Below, piece by piece: positions 1 through 8,987 of a stretch of DNA of 64,000 nucleotides. Every line of letters starts with the position of its first letter. The stretch's first letter is position 1. Below the pieces are notes generated by a model that saw only the letters and a program-made list of their open reading frames with translations, did not search any database and was not told the DNA's origin. The stretch is from Lentzea guizhouensis (GTDB taxonomy: Bacteria > Actinomycetota > Actinomycetes > Mycobacteriales > Pseudonocardiaceae), in the NCBI RefSeq assembly GCF_001701025.1, contig NZ_CP016793.1:4650001-4714000 (forward strand), in the 5' to 3' direction. Position numbers and translations under genes: made by a program.

Positions 1-1
1 G

Positions 2-676
2 CACGACGTCGACGTCACCCGGACCGTCATCACCTCGGGCTCCGACGGCAGGGCGTGGCGGGGCAGCATGGGGCTGAACCCGTTGCCCGGAGCCAACTGG
101 GCGTCGGCGGCCGCGATCAACCACTACGGCAGGATCGCCGGTCGGTCCGGTGGGTCGGTGGTGGTCTGGGGTGCGTCGGCCGATCCGCAGGCGATCGCGG
201 GCACCGATGACGGTGGGACGTACCAGGTCGAGGACATCGACGACGAGGGGCGTGTCGGGGCGGCGCGGTACGGGGCGCAAGGGGAGGCGGTCCAGTCCTA
301 CCTCTGGGACGCGGCCGGTACACGGAGCACCCTGCAGGCGCCGGAGGGGTACCGGCACACCGTGGTTCGCGCGGTGCGCAACGGGCAGGCGGTCGGGTTC
401 GCCGCGAAGGACGGCTGGGCCGACCAGGTGGGTGTCGTGTGGGACGCGCAGGGTGTTGTCCGCGTGCTGCCCGGTGCTGCGGAGGCGGTGGACGTCAACG
501 CCAAGGGGGATGTGGTGGGGACGACGACCAGCGGCTCGTCCGCGGTGTGGCGGCACAGCGGTCAGGTTGAGCCGTTGCCCGCAGGCATCTACGAGAAGTT
601 CGCCGACACGGGTGCGTTGTACGGCCGCGTCTACCGTGACGGCACCTTCACGCCGTTCGAGGCGTACTGCGGCTGA
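2..676 (+). CDS. HAF-type repeat protein, 5' end outside window
   Basis: The frame is open to the left edge, so this is the C-terminal 224 residues of a longer protein. At least four short motifs recur (AINHYGRIAG, DIDDEGRVGA, AVRNGQAVGF, DVNAKGDVVG), each followed by a short beta-rich stretch with a Trp. This is the IN..G.VVG pattern of HAF-type repeats, which build beta-propeller-like folds in exported bacterial proteins. No catalytic motif is visible and the N-terminus, where a signal peptide would be, is missing. Function is unknown. A stem-loop follows the stop codon. Confidence 0.6.
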   Translation, partial: HDVDVTRTVITSGSDGRAWRGSMGLNPLPGANWASAAAINHYGRIAGRSGGSVVVWGASADPQAIAGTDDGGTYQVEDIDDEGRVGAARYGAQGEAVQSYLWDAAGTRSTLQAPEGYRHTVVRAVRNGQAVGFAAKDGWADQVGVVWDAQGVVRVLPGAAEAVDVNAKGDVVGTTTSGSSAVWRHSGQVEPLPAGIYEKFADTGALYGRVYRDGTFTPFEAYCG

Positions 677-681
677 ACCAA

Positions 682-707
682 GTGCCCCGCACCCCGTGCC
701 GGGGCAC
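682..707 (+). terminator. stem-loop terminator
   Basis: Perfect 8-bp arms GTGCCCCG and CGGGGCAC enclose a 10-nt loop, 6 nt after the stop of the first gene and just before the convergent stop at 718. There is no T-tract, as is common in actinomycetes. It could serve both strands. Confidence 0.6.
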
Positions 708-717
708 CTGCGCGTGA

Positions 718-1176
718 TCAGGCGCGCTGCCGTTGCCGCATGAGCAGTCCGAACGCCCGTCGCACCAGCCGCACCCACGGTGACCACCTGGCCGGTGCGG
801 CGGGCTCCCGGCCCGCGGCTCGTTCGCAGCCGTCGAGGAAGTCCTCCAGGCACGCGTCGTGCAGCCAGCGGATCACCAACGCCCACTGCAGCCGTCTCGC
901 GAGGGCGAAGCGGCCGATCAGCTCGTGGGTCAGCACGGTGCCCGACGCGGACAGGGTGTGCGTGCCGTCGCGGTCGCTGAACTCGAACGTGATCGACGAA
1001 CCCGGCACGTACTCCGTGCAGTGGTAGCGGATCGGACCGTGGCCGCCGTCCGCGCCGACGCCGAGCGGGCGGTCGAACTCCTGCCTGCCCCAGGCGGGCG
1101 GCCAGAGCTCCTGGATGCGGTCGACGAACGGGCCGGCCGGCACGCCGAGGTCGCGCGAGTGCACGTTCCTGATCAT
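718..1176 (-). CDS. SRPBCC-like small protein
   Basis: A 152-aa protein starting MIRNVHSRDLG, chosen because GGAGGGG lies 7 nt upstream of this ATG; an in-frame ATG five codons earlier is the alternative. The central part (YHCTEYVPGSSITFEF, then alternating strands with DGTHTLSASG) followed by a long C-terminal helix ending in WLHDACLEDFLDGCERA resembles the SRPBCC/START helix-grip fold that binds hydrophobic ligands. It is divergent from a TetR gene across a palindrome, so it is the likely target of that repressor. Ligand unknown; the family call is by fold pattern only. Confidence 0.65.
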   Translation of the reverse strand: MIRNVHSRDLGVPAGPFVDRIQELWPPAWGRQEFDRPLGVGADGGHGPIRYHCTEYVPGSSITFEFSDRDGTHTLSASGTVLTHELIGRFALARRLQWALVIRWLHDACLEDFLDGCERAAGREPAAPARWSPWVRLVRRAFGLLMRQRQRA

Positions 1177-1213
1177 GGTGAGCCCCTCCATGCGGTGCCG
1201 TGTGTTCTCGGAA

Positions 1214-1229
1214 CATACGGTAGCGTATG
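1214..1229. promoter_or_regulatory. TetR operator over divergent -10 boxes
   Basis: Perfect inverted repeat CATACG-GTAG-CGTATG between the SRPBCC gene and the TetR gene. The sequence TAGCGT (1221-1226) inside it is a TANNNT -10 box 8 nt before the TetR GTG, and TACCGT (1222-1217, minus strand) is a -10 box for the SRPBCC gene. A repressor bound here would block both promoters. Binding by the adjacent TetR is inferred from position. Confidence 0.65.
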
Positions 1230-1234
1230 GAACT

Positions 1235-1774
1235 GTGGTGCGGAGGACTCGTGACGACTGGACTGAGAAAGCGCTGAGAGCGTTGGCGGAAGGCGGGTTG
1301 AGCGCCGTCGCGATCGAGCCGCTCGCGGCGCGGGAGGGTGCCACCAAGGGCAGCGTCTACCACCACTTCAAGAGCCAGAAGGACTTGCTCAAGGCCACCG
1401 TCGAGCGGTGGGAGCGGGAGCACACCGAGAAGGTCATCGAGCTGGTCGAGGCGGAGCTGACGCCGGAGGCCAAGCTCAGGACGTTGTTCGCGACCGTGCT
1501 CGACCGCACGCGCAAGGGGTCGGTCGAGATGGCGTTGCAGGCCGGTGCCGACGACGAGGTGATCGCGCCGGTTCTGCTGCGCGTCACCAAGAAGCGGCTC
1601 GCCTACCTCGCCGTGTTGTTCGAGCAGCTCGGGTTCGACGCGGAGCACGCCAGGAAACGGGCGTTGATCGCGTTCAGCCTCTACCTCGGCCAGGCGCAGA
1701 TGTGGCAGACGCTGCCCGGCCTCGTCGAACCGGTGCTCGACGAGGCGGTCGAGGTGCTCGTGCGGCGGGACTAG
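1235..1774 (+). CDS. TetR/AcrR family regulator
   Basis: A 179-aa TetR repressor. The N-terminal helix-turn-helix is clear (ALRALAEGGLSAVAIEPLAAREGATKGSVYHHFKS, about residues 10-45); the C-terminal two thirds is the helical ligand and dimer domain. The GTG at 1235 (or the adjacent one at 1238) is chosen because TAGCGT stands 8 nt upstream and no Shine-Dalgarno is present, implying a leaderless transcript. The palindrome at 1214-1229 overlaps that promoter, so autoregulation and control of the divergent SRPBCC gene are likely. Inducer unknown. Confidence 0.88.
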   Translation: MVRRTRDDWTEKALRALAEGGLSAVAIEPLAAREGATKGSVYHHFKSQKDLLKATVERWEREHTEKVIELVEAELTPEAKLRTLFATVLDRTRKGSVEMALQAGADDEVIAPVLLRVTKKRLAYLAVLFEQLGFDAEHARKRALIAFSLYLGQAQMWQTLPGLVEPVLDEAVEVLVRRD

Positions 1775-2468
1775 GGCAGCTGGATGTGCCGGACGACGAG
1801 GGCGCCGAACGTCAGCGGCTGCCAGGTCGGCGGCCGGAAGATCCGACACACCAACGAGAACGCGGCGGCGAACGCGGGCAGCGTGCGGCCGTACTGCACG
1901 AACGCGCGCACCTCCGGCGGTGCGGAGAAGCGGTCGGAGACCAGCGGGATCGGGGCGAGGCCGTCCCGCACGGGGTCGGCGCCGGGTAGCGCAACAACGA
2001 CAGCAAGAACTGCAGCGTGTCGGGGCGGCGTTCGCGGAAGTCGAGCCACTGGTGGCGGCGCAGGCCCTCGTCGTCGGAGTGACGACGACGAAAAACCGGC
2101 TCGGCGGCAGGCCGCGCGGATCTCCTCGGCAACCGGTTCGTCAGCCGGGGCGAGGCACCGGACCTCGATCGAAGGCGCGGCCGCGTGAACGCGAACACCA
2201 GCGTTCTCGACCGGCTGCGCTGCCGCACCAGCCCGGCCGCGGCGACGACGACCGCTGCCAGCGCCGCCCACACCATCGCGGTCAGGCCGGCGAGCACGAA
2301 CAGGATGCTGAGCCAGTACTTCCGCCCCAGCACGGCGAACGCGGTCTGGCGCGCCCACTCGTCCCCGCCGAACGGGGCGAAAGTGAGCCACGCGATCCGC
2401 ACGTCCGCCACCACCGGCAGAACGCCGGTCCAGCCCGCGAACGCCCGTCGTCCAGCGCCGCCCCGCAC
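1771..2468 (-). pseudogene. membrane protein gene broken by three frame switches
   Basis: Read on the minus strand, plausible coding sequence hops between two frames: residues up to LVFAFTR (nt 2468-2181), then PSIEVRCLAPADEPVAEEI in another frame (2175-2091), back to RRRHSDDEGLRRHQWLDF (about 2093-1982), then DPVRDGLAPIPLVSDRF to the stop (1985-1771). Joined, it gives about 230 residues with a strong membrane segment (YWLSILFVLAGLTAMVWAAL) and a soluble C-terminal part. No family is recognised. Because protein-like sequence survives in every segment, the indels are recent or are base-calling errors. It overlaps the TetR stop by 4 bp. Confidence 0.55.
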
Positions 2469-2500
2469 GGCCGCGCCGGAACAGGGATCCGGCGCGGCCG
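2468..2500 (-). terminator. strong stem-loop after the M28 peptidase
   Basis: Perfect 12-bp arms CGGCCGCGCCGG and CCGGCGCGGCCG with a 9-nt loop, starting 22 nt past the stop of the minus-strand aminopeptidase. It is the strongest simple hairpin in this part of the window; no T-tract follows. Confidence 0.7.
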
Positions 2501-2521
2501 CGCGGGGGTTTCAGGACGGGA

Positions 2522-3457
<936 letters not shown>

Positions 3458-3578
3458 TCAACTCCGTGCAGGGTAGGGATTGAGCCACTGATCAACATGC
3501 TGCACCGTGCATGTGCCGCGGTAGGGGCGAACGTCGGTTTCGCGTCGGATTAGTCCAATTCGGTGGTGATCAACCAGA

Positions 3579-5066
3579 ATGGTCCAGGTGGGTGATGTCA
3601 CGGTCGTTCTGGGCATCGGCGCCGCCGTCCTGCTGATCTCCGTGATCGCGGTCCGGGTGTCGATCCGCCTCGGGCTGCCCTCGCTACTGCTGTACCTCGG
3701 CATCGGCGTGCTGCTGGGCGAGTCGGTGCTCGGCATCCGGTTCGACGACGCGGACCTCACGCAGTCGCTCGGCATCGCGGCGCTGGTGCTGATCCTGACC
3801 GAGGGCGGGCTCACGACCCGTTGGCACGCCGTCAAGTCCTCGCTGCGGCTGGGCATCGCACTGTCCACAGTGGCCGTTGCGGTCAGCGTGGCGGTGACCG
3901 CGACGGCGTTGCACTACCTGCTCGGGCTCGACTGGCGGATGGCCCTGCTGTGGGGCGCGGTGCTGTCGTCCACGGACGCTGCCGCCGTCTTCAGCGTGCT
4001 GCGGTCGCTGGGGGTCGGCCCGCGGCTGACCGGGGCGCTCGAGCTGGAGTCCGGCCTCAACGACGCGCCCGTCTACATCGCGGTCGTGCTGCTCGCCTCG
4101 GCCGACCAGATCACCTGGACCGCGCCGCTGCTGGTGCTCTACGAGCTGGCCGCGGGCGCGCTGATCGGCATCGCGCTCGGCTGGCTCGGCGGCGCGGGGC
4201 TCAGACGTGCCGCGCTGCCCGCCACCGGTCTCTACCCGCTGGCGACCGTGGCCGTCTGCGTGATCGCCTACACCGCGGGCGACCTGGTGCACGCCTCCGG
4301 CTTCCTCGCCACCTACGTCGCCGCGCTCGTGCTCGGCAACGCCCGGCTGCCGCACCGGGCTGACACGCTGTCGTTCGCCGAAGGACTCGGCTGGCTGGCC
4401 CAGATCGGGTTGTTCGTCCTGCTCGGCCTCTACTCGTCGCCGGCGCGCCTGCTGGACGTGCTGTTCCCCGCGCTGGTCGCGGGGGTGGTGCTGACGTTCG
4501 TGGCGCGGCCGCTGTCGGTGGCGCTCGCGTCGTTGCCGTTCAAGGTGCCGTGGCGGGAACAGGCGTTCCTCTCGTGGTCGGGCCTGCGCGGTGCGGTGCC
4601 GATCGTGTTCGCGCTGATCCCGCTGATCCAGGGCGTGGAGGGCGCGCGCGAACTGGTCGACGCGGTGTTCGTGCTGGTCGTGGTGCTGACGGTGGTGCAG
4701 GGCACGACGCTGCCGTTCCTGGCGCGCAGGCTGGGGCTGGTGCGCGCGGGCGAGCCGCAGGAGGTCCAGGTCGACTCCTCGCCGCTCGACGAGCTCAGCG
4801 CCGAGCTGCTGCAGGTGCAGATCCAGCGCGGGTCGAAGCTGCACGGCGTCTACATGACCGAGCTGCGCATGCCCAACGGCGCCACGGTGAGCCTCGTGGT
4901 TCGGGCCGGGAAGAGTTTCACGCCACTTCCGACGACCCGGCTGCAGACGGGCGACCAGTTGCTCATCGTGACCACCGAGGAGGCGCGCGACGCCGCTGAG
5001 CGGCGGATCCGTGCCGTGGACCGGGCCGGTCGCTACGCACGGTGGAAGGGCGAGACCGGCGAATAG
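3579..5066 (+). CDS. potassium/proton antiporter, CPA1 type
   Basis: A 495-aa cation/proton antiporter of the NhaP2/CvrA kind. About 12 hydrophobic segments fill residues 8-385, with conserved SSTDAAAVFS and ESGLNDAP motifs, the latter carrying the acidic ion-binding residue. The C-terminal part (about 395-475) is a TrkA-C/RCK_C domain (RGSKLHGVYMTELRMPNG, then TGDQLLIV), which usually senses ligand or ion state. It would exchange K+ or Na+ for protons at the cytoplasmic membrane. ATG at 3579 is the first start in a sensible context. No operon partner. Confidence 0.88.
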   Translation: MVQVGDVTVVLGIGAAVLLISVIAVRVSIRLGLPSLLLYLGIGVLLGESVLGIRFDDADLTQSLGIAALVLILTEGGLTTRWHAVKSSLRLGIALSTVAVAVSVAVTATALHYLLGLDWRMALLWGAVLSSTDAAAVFSVLRSLGVGPRLTGALELESGLNDAPVYIAVVLLASADQITWTAPLLVLYELAAGALIGIALGWLGGAGLRRAALPATGLYPLATVAVCVIAYTAGDLVHASGFLATYVAALVLGNARLPHRADTLSFAEGLGWLAQIGLFVLLGLYSSPARLLDVLFPALVAGVVLTFVARPLSVALASLPFKVPWREQAFLSWSGLRGAVPIVFALIPLIQGVEGARELVDAVFVLVVVLTVVQGTTLPFLARRLGLVRAGEPQEVQVDSSPLDELSAELLQVQIQRGSKLHGVYMTELRMPNGATVSLVVRAGKSFTPLPTTRLQTGDQLLIVTTEEARDAAERRIRAVDRAGRYARWKGETGE

Positions 5067-5138
5067 TCGGGGTCCGACGCTTCTCACGATGTGATCAGGT
5101 GTCGACGGATCGTGACGCGCCCGCTAACGTCGTCGGCA

Positions 5139-5255
5139 GGTCATGAGAGCCAGCGTCAAGCCCAAGCTTGCTGGCCGGCAACCCTCCAACCGCGGTGGGG
5201 TGCCCTTGGTGAGGACCTGGTCCGGCGCGCAGGGCGCCGGTCAAGCGCGGGCCTC
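5139..5255 (+). promoter_or_regulatory. SAM-IV riboswitch
   Basis: The leader of the next gene carries the SAM-IV aptamer seen in actinomycetes: P1 strand GGTC...GACC, the core CAGCGTCAAGCCC with the hairpin AAGCTTGCTGG, the very conserved CCGGCAACCCTCC, the P3 hairpin around AACCGCGGTG, and the 3' tail CAAGCGCGGGC that forms the pseudoknot. The aptamer binds S-adenosylmethionine and usually represses sulfur-metabolism genes when SAM is plentiful. Identification is by recalled consensus, not by covariance search. Confidence 0.9.
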
Positions 5256-5282
5256 CACGAAGGCCCCCGGGCCCAGGAGGCA
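5251..5282 (+). promoter_or_regulatory. candidate SD-sequestering expression platform
   Basis: GCCTCC at 5251-5256, immediately 3' of the pseudoknot strand of the SAM-IV aptamer, is complementary to GGAGGC at 5277-5282, which contains the Shine-Dalgarno of the ATG at 5288. Pairing would hide the ribosome binding site, suggesting translational control. A GGCC/GGCC hairpin at 5250-5267 could compete with it. Inference from base pairing only. Confidence 0.55.
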
Positions 5283-5287
5283 GCTCG

Positions 5288-6634
5288 ATGACGCTCGCGA
5301 TCACCCCCAGCACCAAGGTTCCCGCCGTCGTCGGCGCCGACCTGCGCGTTCCGCTGGTGACCGGCGAGCGCGTCACCTACGCCAACCTCGACCACGCGGC
5401 GAGCGCACCCTGTCTGCAGGAGGTGCGGGACGCCGTCGACGAGCTGCTGCCCTGGTACGCGAGCGTGCACCGCGGCGCCGGGTTCGCCTCGCAGGTCTCC
5501 ACCCGCGTCTACGAGCAGGCACGTGACCGCGTGCGGAAGTTCGTGGGCGCCCGCTCCTCCGACGCCGTCGTCTTCACCCGCAACACCACTGATGCGTTGA
5601 ACCTGCTGGCCCGCAGCGTGCCCAAGGGCACCGCGGTCGTGCTGTTCGACAGCGAGCACCACGCCGCGCTGCTGCCGTGGCGCGGGCCGAACGTGCAGCG
5701 CATCTCCACTTCCTCCAGAAAATCAGATACTGCGTCGGGTGCCGCCTCTCTTGTCGTGGCACTCGATCGGGCTTTGGCCGCCGCCCCGGTCGGTCCTCGG
5801 CTCGTGATCGTCACCGGGGCGTCCAACGTCACGGGTGAGCTGTGGCCGGTGAAGGAGCTCGCGAAGGTGGCCCGTTCGCACGGCGCCCGCATCGCGCTCG
5901 ACGCCGCGCAGCTCGCCCCGCACCGCCCGATCGACGCCCGCGACCTGGGCGTGGACTACCTCGCGTTCTCCGGGCACAAGATCTACGCGCCGTTCGGTGC
6001 CGGTGTGCTGGTCGGCCGGTCCGACTGGCTGCAGCAGGCCCAGCCGTACCTGGTGGGCGGTGGCGCGACCTCGAAGGTGACCGACCACGGCGACCGGCTC
6101 GGCGTGGCGTGGTCGGCGGTGCCGGAGCGGCACGAGGCCGGCAGCCCGAACGTCGTCGGCGTGCACGCGCTGGCCGCGGCCTGCGAGACCCTGTCGCGGC
6201 ACTGGGAGCAGACGGTCGCGCACGAGCAGGAGCTGCTGCAGCGCCTGCGGGAAGGCCTGCGCACGATCCCCGGTTTCCGCGAGCTGTCGATCCTGAACGA
6301 CGCCGACCGCGTGGGCGTGGTGAGCTTCACGGTCTCCGGCTTCGACGCGGGCTTCCTCGCGGCGGCGCTGTCGGCCGAGTACGGCATCGGTGTGCGTGAC
6401 GGCGCGTTCTGCGCCCATGTGATCGTGGGTCGTCTCGTGAAGAAGGTCGGTGGGCACGAGGAACGTGCCGTGCGCGCGTCGATCGGCCTTGGCACGACGG
6501 CCGAGCACGTGGACCGTTTGGTCGCCGCTCTGCGCGCTCTGGTCACCGAAGGTCCGAAGTGGACCTACACACAGCGCGACGGCCGCTGGGTGGCCGAGGA
6601 CGACAGCCGAACCCTGCCGCCGTTCCTCGCGTAG
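5288..6634 (+). CDS. class V aminotransferase, cysteine desulfurase-like
   Basis: A 448-aa PLP enzyme of the class V (NifS/SufS-like) group. Visible features are His124 (SEHHAAL) that stacks on the cofactor, Asp205 (ALDAAQ) for the pyridine nitrogen, and Lys231 in FSGHKIYAPFGAG for the Schiff base. A Cys occurs in GAFCAH near residue 378, but this is not the SufS catalytic loop, so desulfurase activity is uncertain. The start ATG has AGGAGG 7 nt upstream and lies behind the SAM-IV riboswitch, tying the gene to sulfur amino acid metabolism. The C-terminus carries a short extra tail. The exact substrate is unknown. Confidence 0.85.
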   Translation: MTLAITPSTKVPAVVGADLRVPLVTGERVTYANLDHAASAPCLQEVRDAVDELLPWYASVHRGAGFASQVSTRVYEQARDRVRKFVGARSSDAVVFTRNTTDALNLLARSVPKGTAVVLFDSEHHAALLPWRGPNVQRISTSSRKSDTASGAASLVVALDRALAAAPVGPRLVIVTGASNVTGELWPVKELAKVARSHGARIALDAAQLAPHRPIDARDLGVDYLAFSGHKIYAPFGAGVLVGRSDWLQQAQPYLVGGGATSKVTDHGDRLGVAWSAVPERHEAGSPNVVGVHALAAACETLSRHWEQTVAHEQELLQRLREGLRTIPGFRELSILNDADRVGVVSFTVSGFDAGFLAAALSAEYGIGVRDGAFCAHVIVGRLVKKVGGHEERAVRASIGLGTTAEHVDRLVAALRALVTEGPKWTYTQRDGRWVAEDDSRTLPPFLA

Positions 6635-6657
6635 TCCAGGTAGTGGACAATGACCTG

Positions 6658-7362
6658 GTGAGTGACGAGTCCAAGACCACGGCGAAGGCCGCCGAGACGC
6701 CTGCCGAGGAGCAGGCCGGCGCGCCGGAACCGGTCGAGGAACCGCAGGTCGGCCCCGAGGCCGCAGCCGAGGACCAGCCGGAGCCCGAGCAGGCCCTGAC
6801 GGTCTCCGAGCCGGACTCCGAGCCCGAGTTCTCGATCACCGGCTCGCTGCCGGAGCCGCGGACCACCTACCTCGCGGTGCTGGCCGCCGGGGTGCTGGCG
6901 CTGGACGTCCTCACGAAAGTCCTCTCCGTGGCGTTCCTGGAGCGGTCAGAGCCGATCCAGCTGTTCGGCGGGATCCTGTACCTGACGTTCGTCCGCAACC
7001 CCGGTGCCGCCTTCGGGCTGGCCGAGGGGTGGACGTGGGTCCTCGCGCTGATCGCGATCGGTGTCGTCGGCTTCATCGCCTGGATCGCGCGCAACCTGCG
7101 CTCGACGCCCTGGGCGGTCGGTCTCGGCCTGGTGCTCGGCGGTGCGCTGGGCAACCTCGCGGACCGCCTGTTCCGCGCGCCCGGCCCGATGCGCGGCCAC
7201 GTGGTGGACTTCCTGTCGTTGTTCGACCCGTTCGGCCAGGTGTGGCCGGTGTTCAACGTCGCCGACATGGCGATCGTCAGCGGTGGCGTGACGATCATCA
7301 TCTTGGCGCTGATGCAGCACGACTACGACGGGACGGTTCACAAGGAGAAGATCGACGCGTGA
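6658..7362 (+). CDS. lspA: lipoprotein signal peptidase LspA
   Basis: Signal peptidase II, the integral membrane aspartyl protease that cleaves prolipoproteins after lipid attachment by Lgt. Four hydrophobic segments are present, with NPGAAFGL and the two catalytic Asp motifs GNLADRLF and [11 protein letters not shown] at 6658 is chosen (MSDESKTT; 234 aa); GTG at 6643 is also in frame. The first ~65 residues are an Ala/Glu/Pro-rich acidic extension not found in short LspA proteins. The stop overlaps the rluD start by 4 bp, so the two are co-translated. lgt is elsewhere in the window (59595). Confidence 0.95.
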   Translation: MSDESKTTAKAAETPAEEQAGAPEPVEEPQVGPEAAAEDQPEPEQALTVSEPDSEPEFSITGSLPEPRTTYLAVLAAGVLALDVLTKVLSVAFLERSEPIQLFGGILYLTFVRNPGAAFGLAEGWTWVLALIAIGVVGFIAWIARNLRSTPWAVGLGLVLGGALGNLADRLFRAPGPMRGHVVDFLSLFDPFGQVWPVFNVADMAIVSGGVTIIILALMQHDYDGTVHKEKIDA

Positions 7363-8288
7363 GCGGATACCGAACGCTGCCCATCCCCGACGGTCTCGAC
7401 GGGATGCGCGTCGACGCGGGTCTCGCGAAGCTGCTGGGCCTGTCCCGCACGGTCGTGGCCGCGATCGCCGACGCCGACGACGTGCTGATCGACGGCCGGG
7501 TCGTGGGCAAGTCCGACCGGCTCACGGCCGGCGCGATGCTGGAGATCACCCTGCCCGCCCCGCCGCAGCCGGTCACCGTGCAGGCGATCCGGGTCGAGGG
7601 CCTGGTCGTGATCCACGAGGACGACGACATCATCGTCGTCGACAAGCCCGTCGGCGTCGCCGTGCACCCCTCGCCGGGCTGGACCGGACCGACCGTGGTG
7701 GGTGGCCTCGCCGGCGCCGGCCACCGGGTCGCGACCTCGGGTGCCGCGGAACGCCAGGGCGTCGTGCACCGGCTCGACGTCGGCACGACCGGCGTGATGG
7801 TCGTCGCGAAGTCCGAGTCGGCGTACTCGGCCCTGAAGCACGCGTTCAAGGAGCGGACCGTCGACAAGGTCTACCACGCGATCGTCCAGGGCCACCCGGA
7901 CCCGATCAAGGGCACCATCGACGCGCCGATCGACCGGCACCCGAAGCACGACTACAAGTTCGCCGTGATGAACTCCGGCAAGCCGTCGATCACGCACTAC
8001 GAGGTGATGGAGGCGTTCCGGGCGGCGTCGTTCGTCGAGGTGCACCTGGAGACCGGTCGCACGCACCAGATCCGCGTGCACTTCTCGGCGCTGCACCACC
8101 CGTGCGTGGGCGACCTGACCTACGGCGCGGACCCGACGCTGGCCAAGCGGCTCGGGGTGGCGCGGCAGTGGCTGCACGCGCGGCAGCTCGGGTTCCACCA
8201 CCCCGGCACCGGCGAGTGGGTCACCTACACCTCGGACTACCCGGCTGACCTGGCCGCGTCGCTGGAGAGGCTGCGCGAAGAGGGCTGA
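7359..8288 (+). CDS. rluD: RluD/RluA-family pseudouridine synthase
   Basis: A 309-aa RNA pseudouridine synthase. An N-terminal S4-like RNA-binding region (residues 12-60, [14 protein letters not shown]) is followed by the RluA catalytic domain with the catalytic Asp in [11 protein letters not shown] and the GRTHQIRVH motif. The GTG start at 7359 overlaps the lspA stop (GTGA) and has AAGGAG 12 nt upstream; longer in-frame starts run into lspA and are rejected. The lspA-rluD pair is conserved in actinomycetes. Modification of the large ribosomal subunit RNA is the family role; exact sites are not deducible. Confidence 0.93.
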   Translation: MSGYRTLPIPDGLDGMRVDAGLAKLLGLSRTVVAAIADADDVLIDGRVVGKSDRLTAGAMLEITLPAPPQPVTVQAIRVEGLVVIHEDDDIIVVDKPVGVAVHPSPGWTGPTVVGGLAGAGHRVATSGAAERQGVVHRLDVGTTGVMVVAKSESAYSALKHAFKERTVDKVYHAIVQGHPDPIKGTIDAPIDRHPKHDYKFAVMNSGKPSITHYEVMEAFRAASFVEVHLETGRTHQIRVHFSALHHPCVGDLTYGADPTLAKRLGVARQWLHARQLGFHHPGTGEWVTYTSDYPADLAASLERLREEG

Positions 8289-8293
8289 TCACG

Positions 8294-8316
8294 CCCAGAG
8301 TCCGATTGCGTCTGGG
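8294..8316 (+). terminator. weak stem-loop after rluD
   Basis: Arms CCCAGA and TCTGGG with an 11-nt loop, 5 nt past the rluD stop, followed by the AT-rich TAAATCAT. A modest hairpin that could end the lspA-rluD transcript. Confidence 0.4.
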
Positions 8317-8378
8317 TAAATCATCGGTTGACGACGTTTCATTTGATGTTAATCGGCGTCGCCCATAGCGTTCTCGGC

Positions 8379-8987
8379 ATGAACCTCACTGTTCTCGCCG
8401 CCTCCGGGCGGACCGGTCTCGCCCTCACCCGGCAGGCCCTGGAGCGCGGCCACACCGTCACGGCCATCGCCCGCGACCCGCGCAAGATCGGCCTCGACCA
8501 CCCGGACCTGCGCACGGTGGCCGGGGACGTGACCGACCCGGCGAGCATCACCGTCGCCGCGGGGGCCGTCGTGCTCTCCGGTCTCGGCACGGACCGGGCG
8601 GGTGTGCTGCTCGACGGCGCCAAGGCGGTCGTCGCGGCCGGGCCGGCGCGGATCATCTGGCTCGGCGCGTACGGCACCGGCCCGTCGTTCGCGGCGGCCG
8701 GTGACGGCGCCCGCGTGCTGGAGAAGTTCCTCGGTGACCGGCTCGCGGACAAGGTGGCGGCCGACGAGACCGTGCTCGCCGCCGGTGGCACGGTCTTCCA
8801 CGCCGGGGTGCTGTCCGACGAGCCGATCAGCCCGTCGCGGCGCACGGTCGGGCTGGAGGACGCCCCGCCGTTCGACCTCGGTGCGAAGGTGAGCCGCGAG
8901 ACCGTGGCCGCGGCGATGCTCGACGAGGCCGAGTCGCCGCGCTTCCCCGGTGCCGTCGCCCTACCGCTGGACCACCTCGGCGTATGA
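8379..8987 (+). CDS. NAD(P)-binding SDR-like protein
   Basis: A 202-aa Rossmann-fold protein. The N-terminus (NLTVLAASGRTGLALTRQALERGHTVTAIARDP) is the atypical-SDR NAD(P)H-binding pattern of NmrA-like, flavin-reductase-like proteins; IIWLGAYGTG follows near residue 90. The ATG at 8379 is preferred to upstream in-frame starts because a TAGCGT -10 box stands 7 nt before it (leaderless). No YxxxK catalytic pair is evident, so it may act as a redox sensor or reductase of unknown substrate. Its 3' end overlaps the convergent LysR gene by 27 bp. Confidence 0.75.
   Translation: MNLTVLAASGRTGLALTRQALERGHTVTAIARDPRKIGLDHPDLRTVAGDVTDPASITVAAGAVVLSGLGTDRAGVLLDGAKAVVAAGPARIIWLGAYGTGPSFAAAGDGARVLEKFLGDRLADKVAADETVLAAGGTVFHAGVLSDEPISPSRRTVGLEDAPPFDLGAKVSRETVAAAMLDEAESPRFPGAVALPLDHLGV

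Noticed and set aside
5067..5079. Terminator hairpin after the antiporter (GTCGG-GGT-CCGAC)
   Set aside because: Only a 5-bp stem with a 3-nt loop; too weak to call.
3684..5087. 467-aa open frame on the minus strand
   Set aside because: It is the antisense shadow of the antiporter; composition is Arg/His/Gln-rich with no fold-like pattern.
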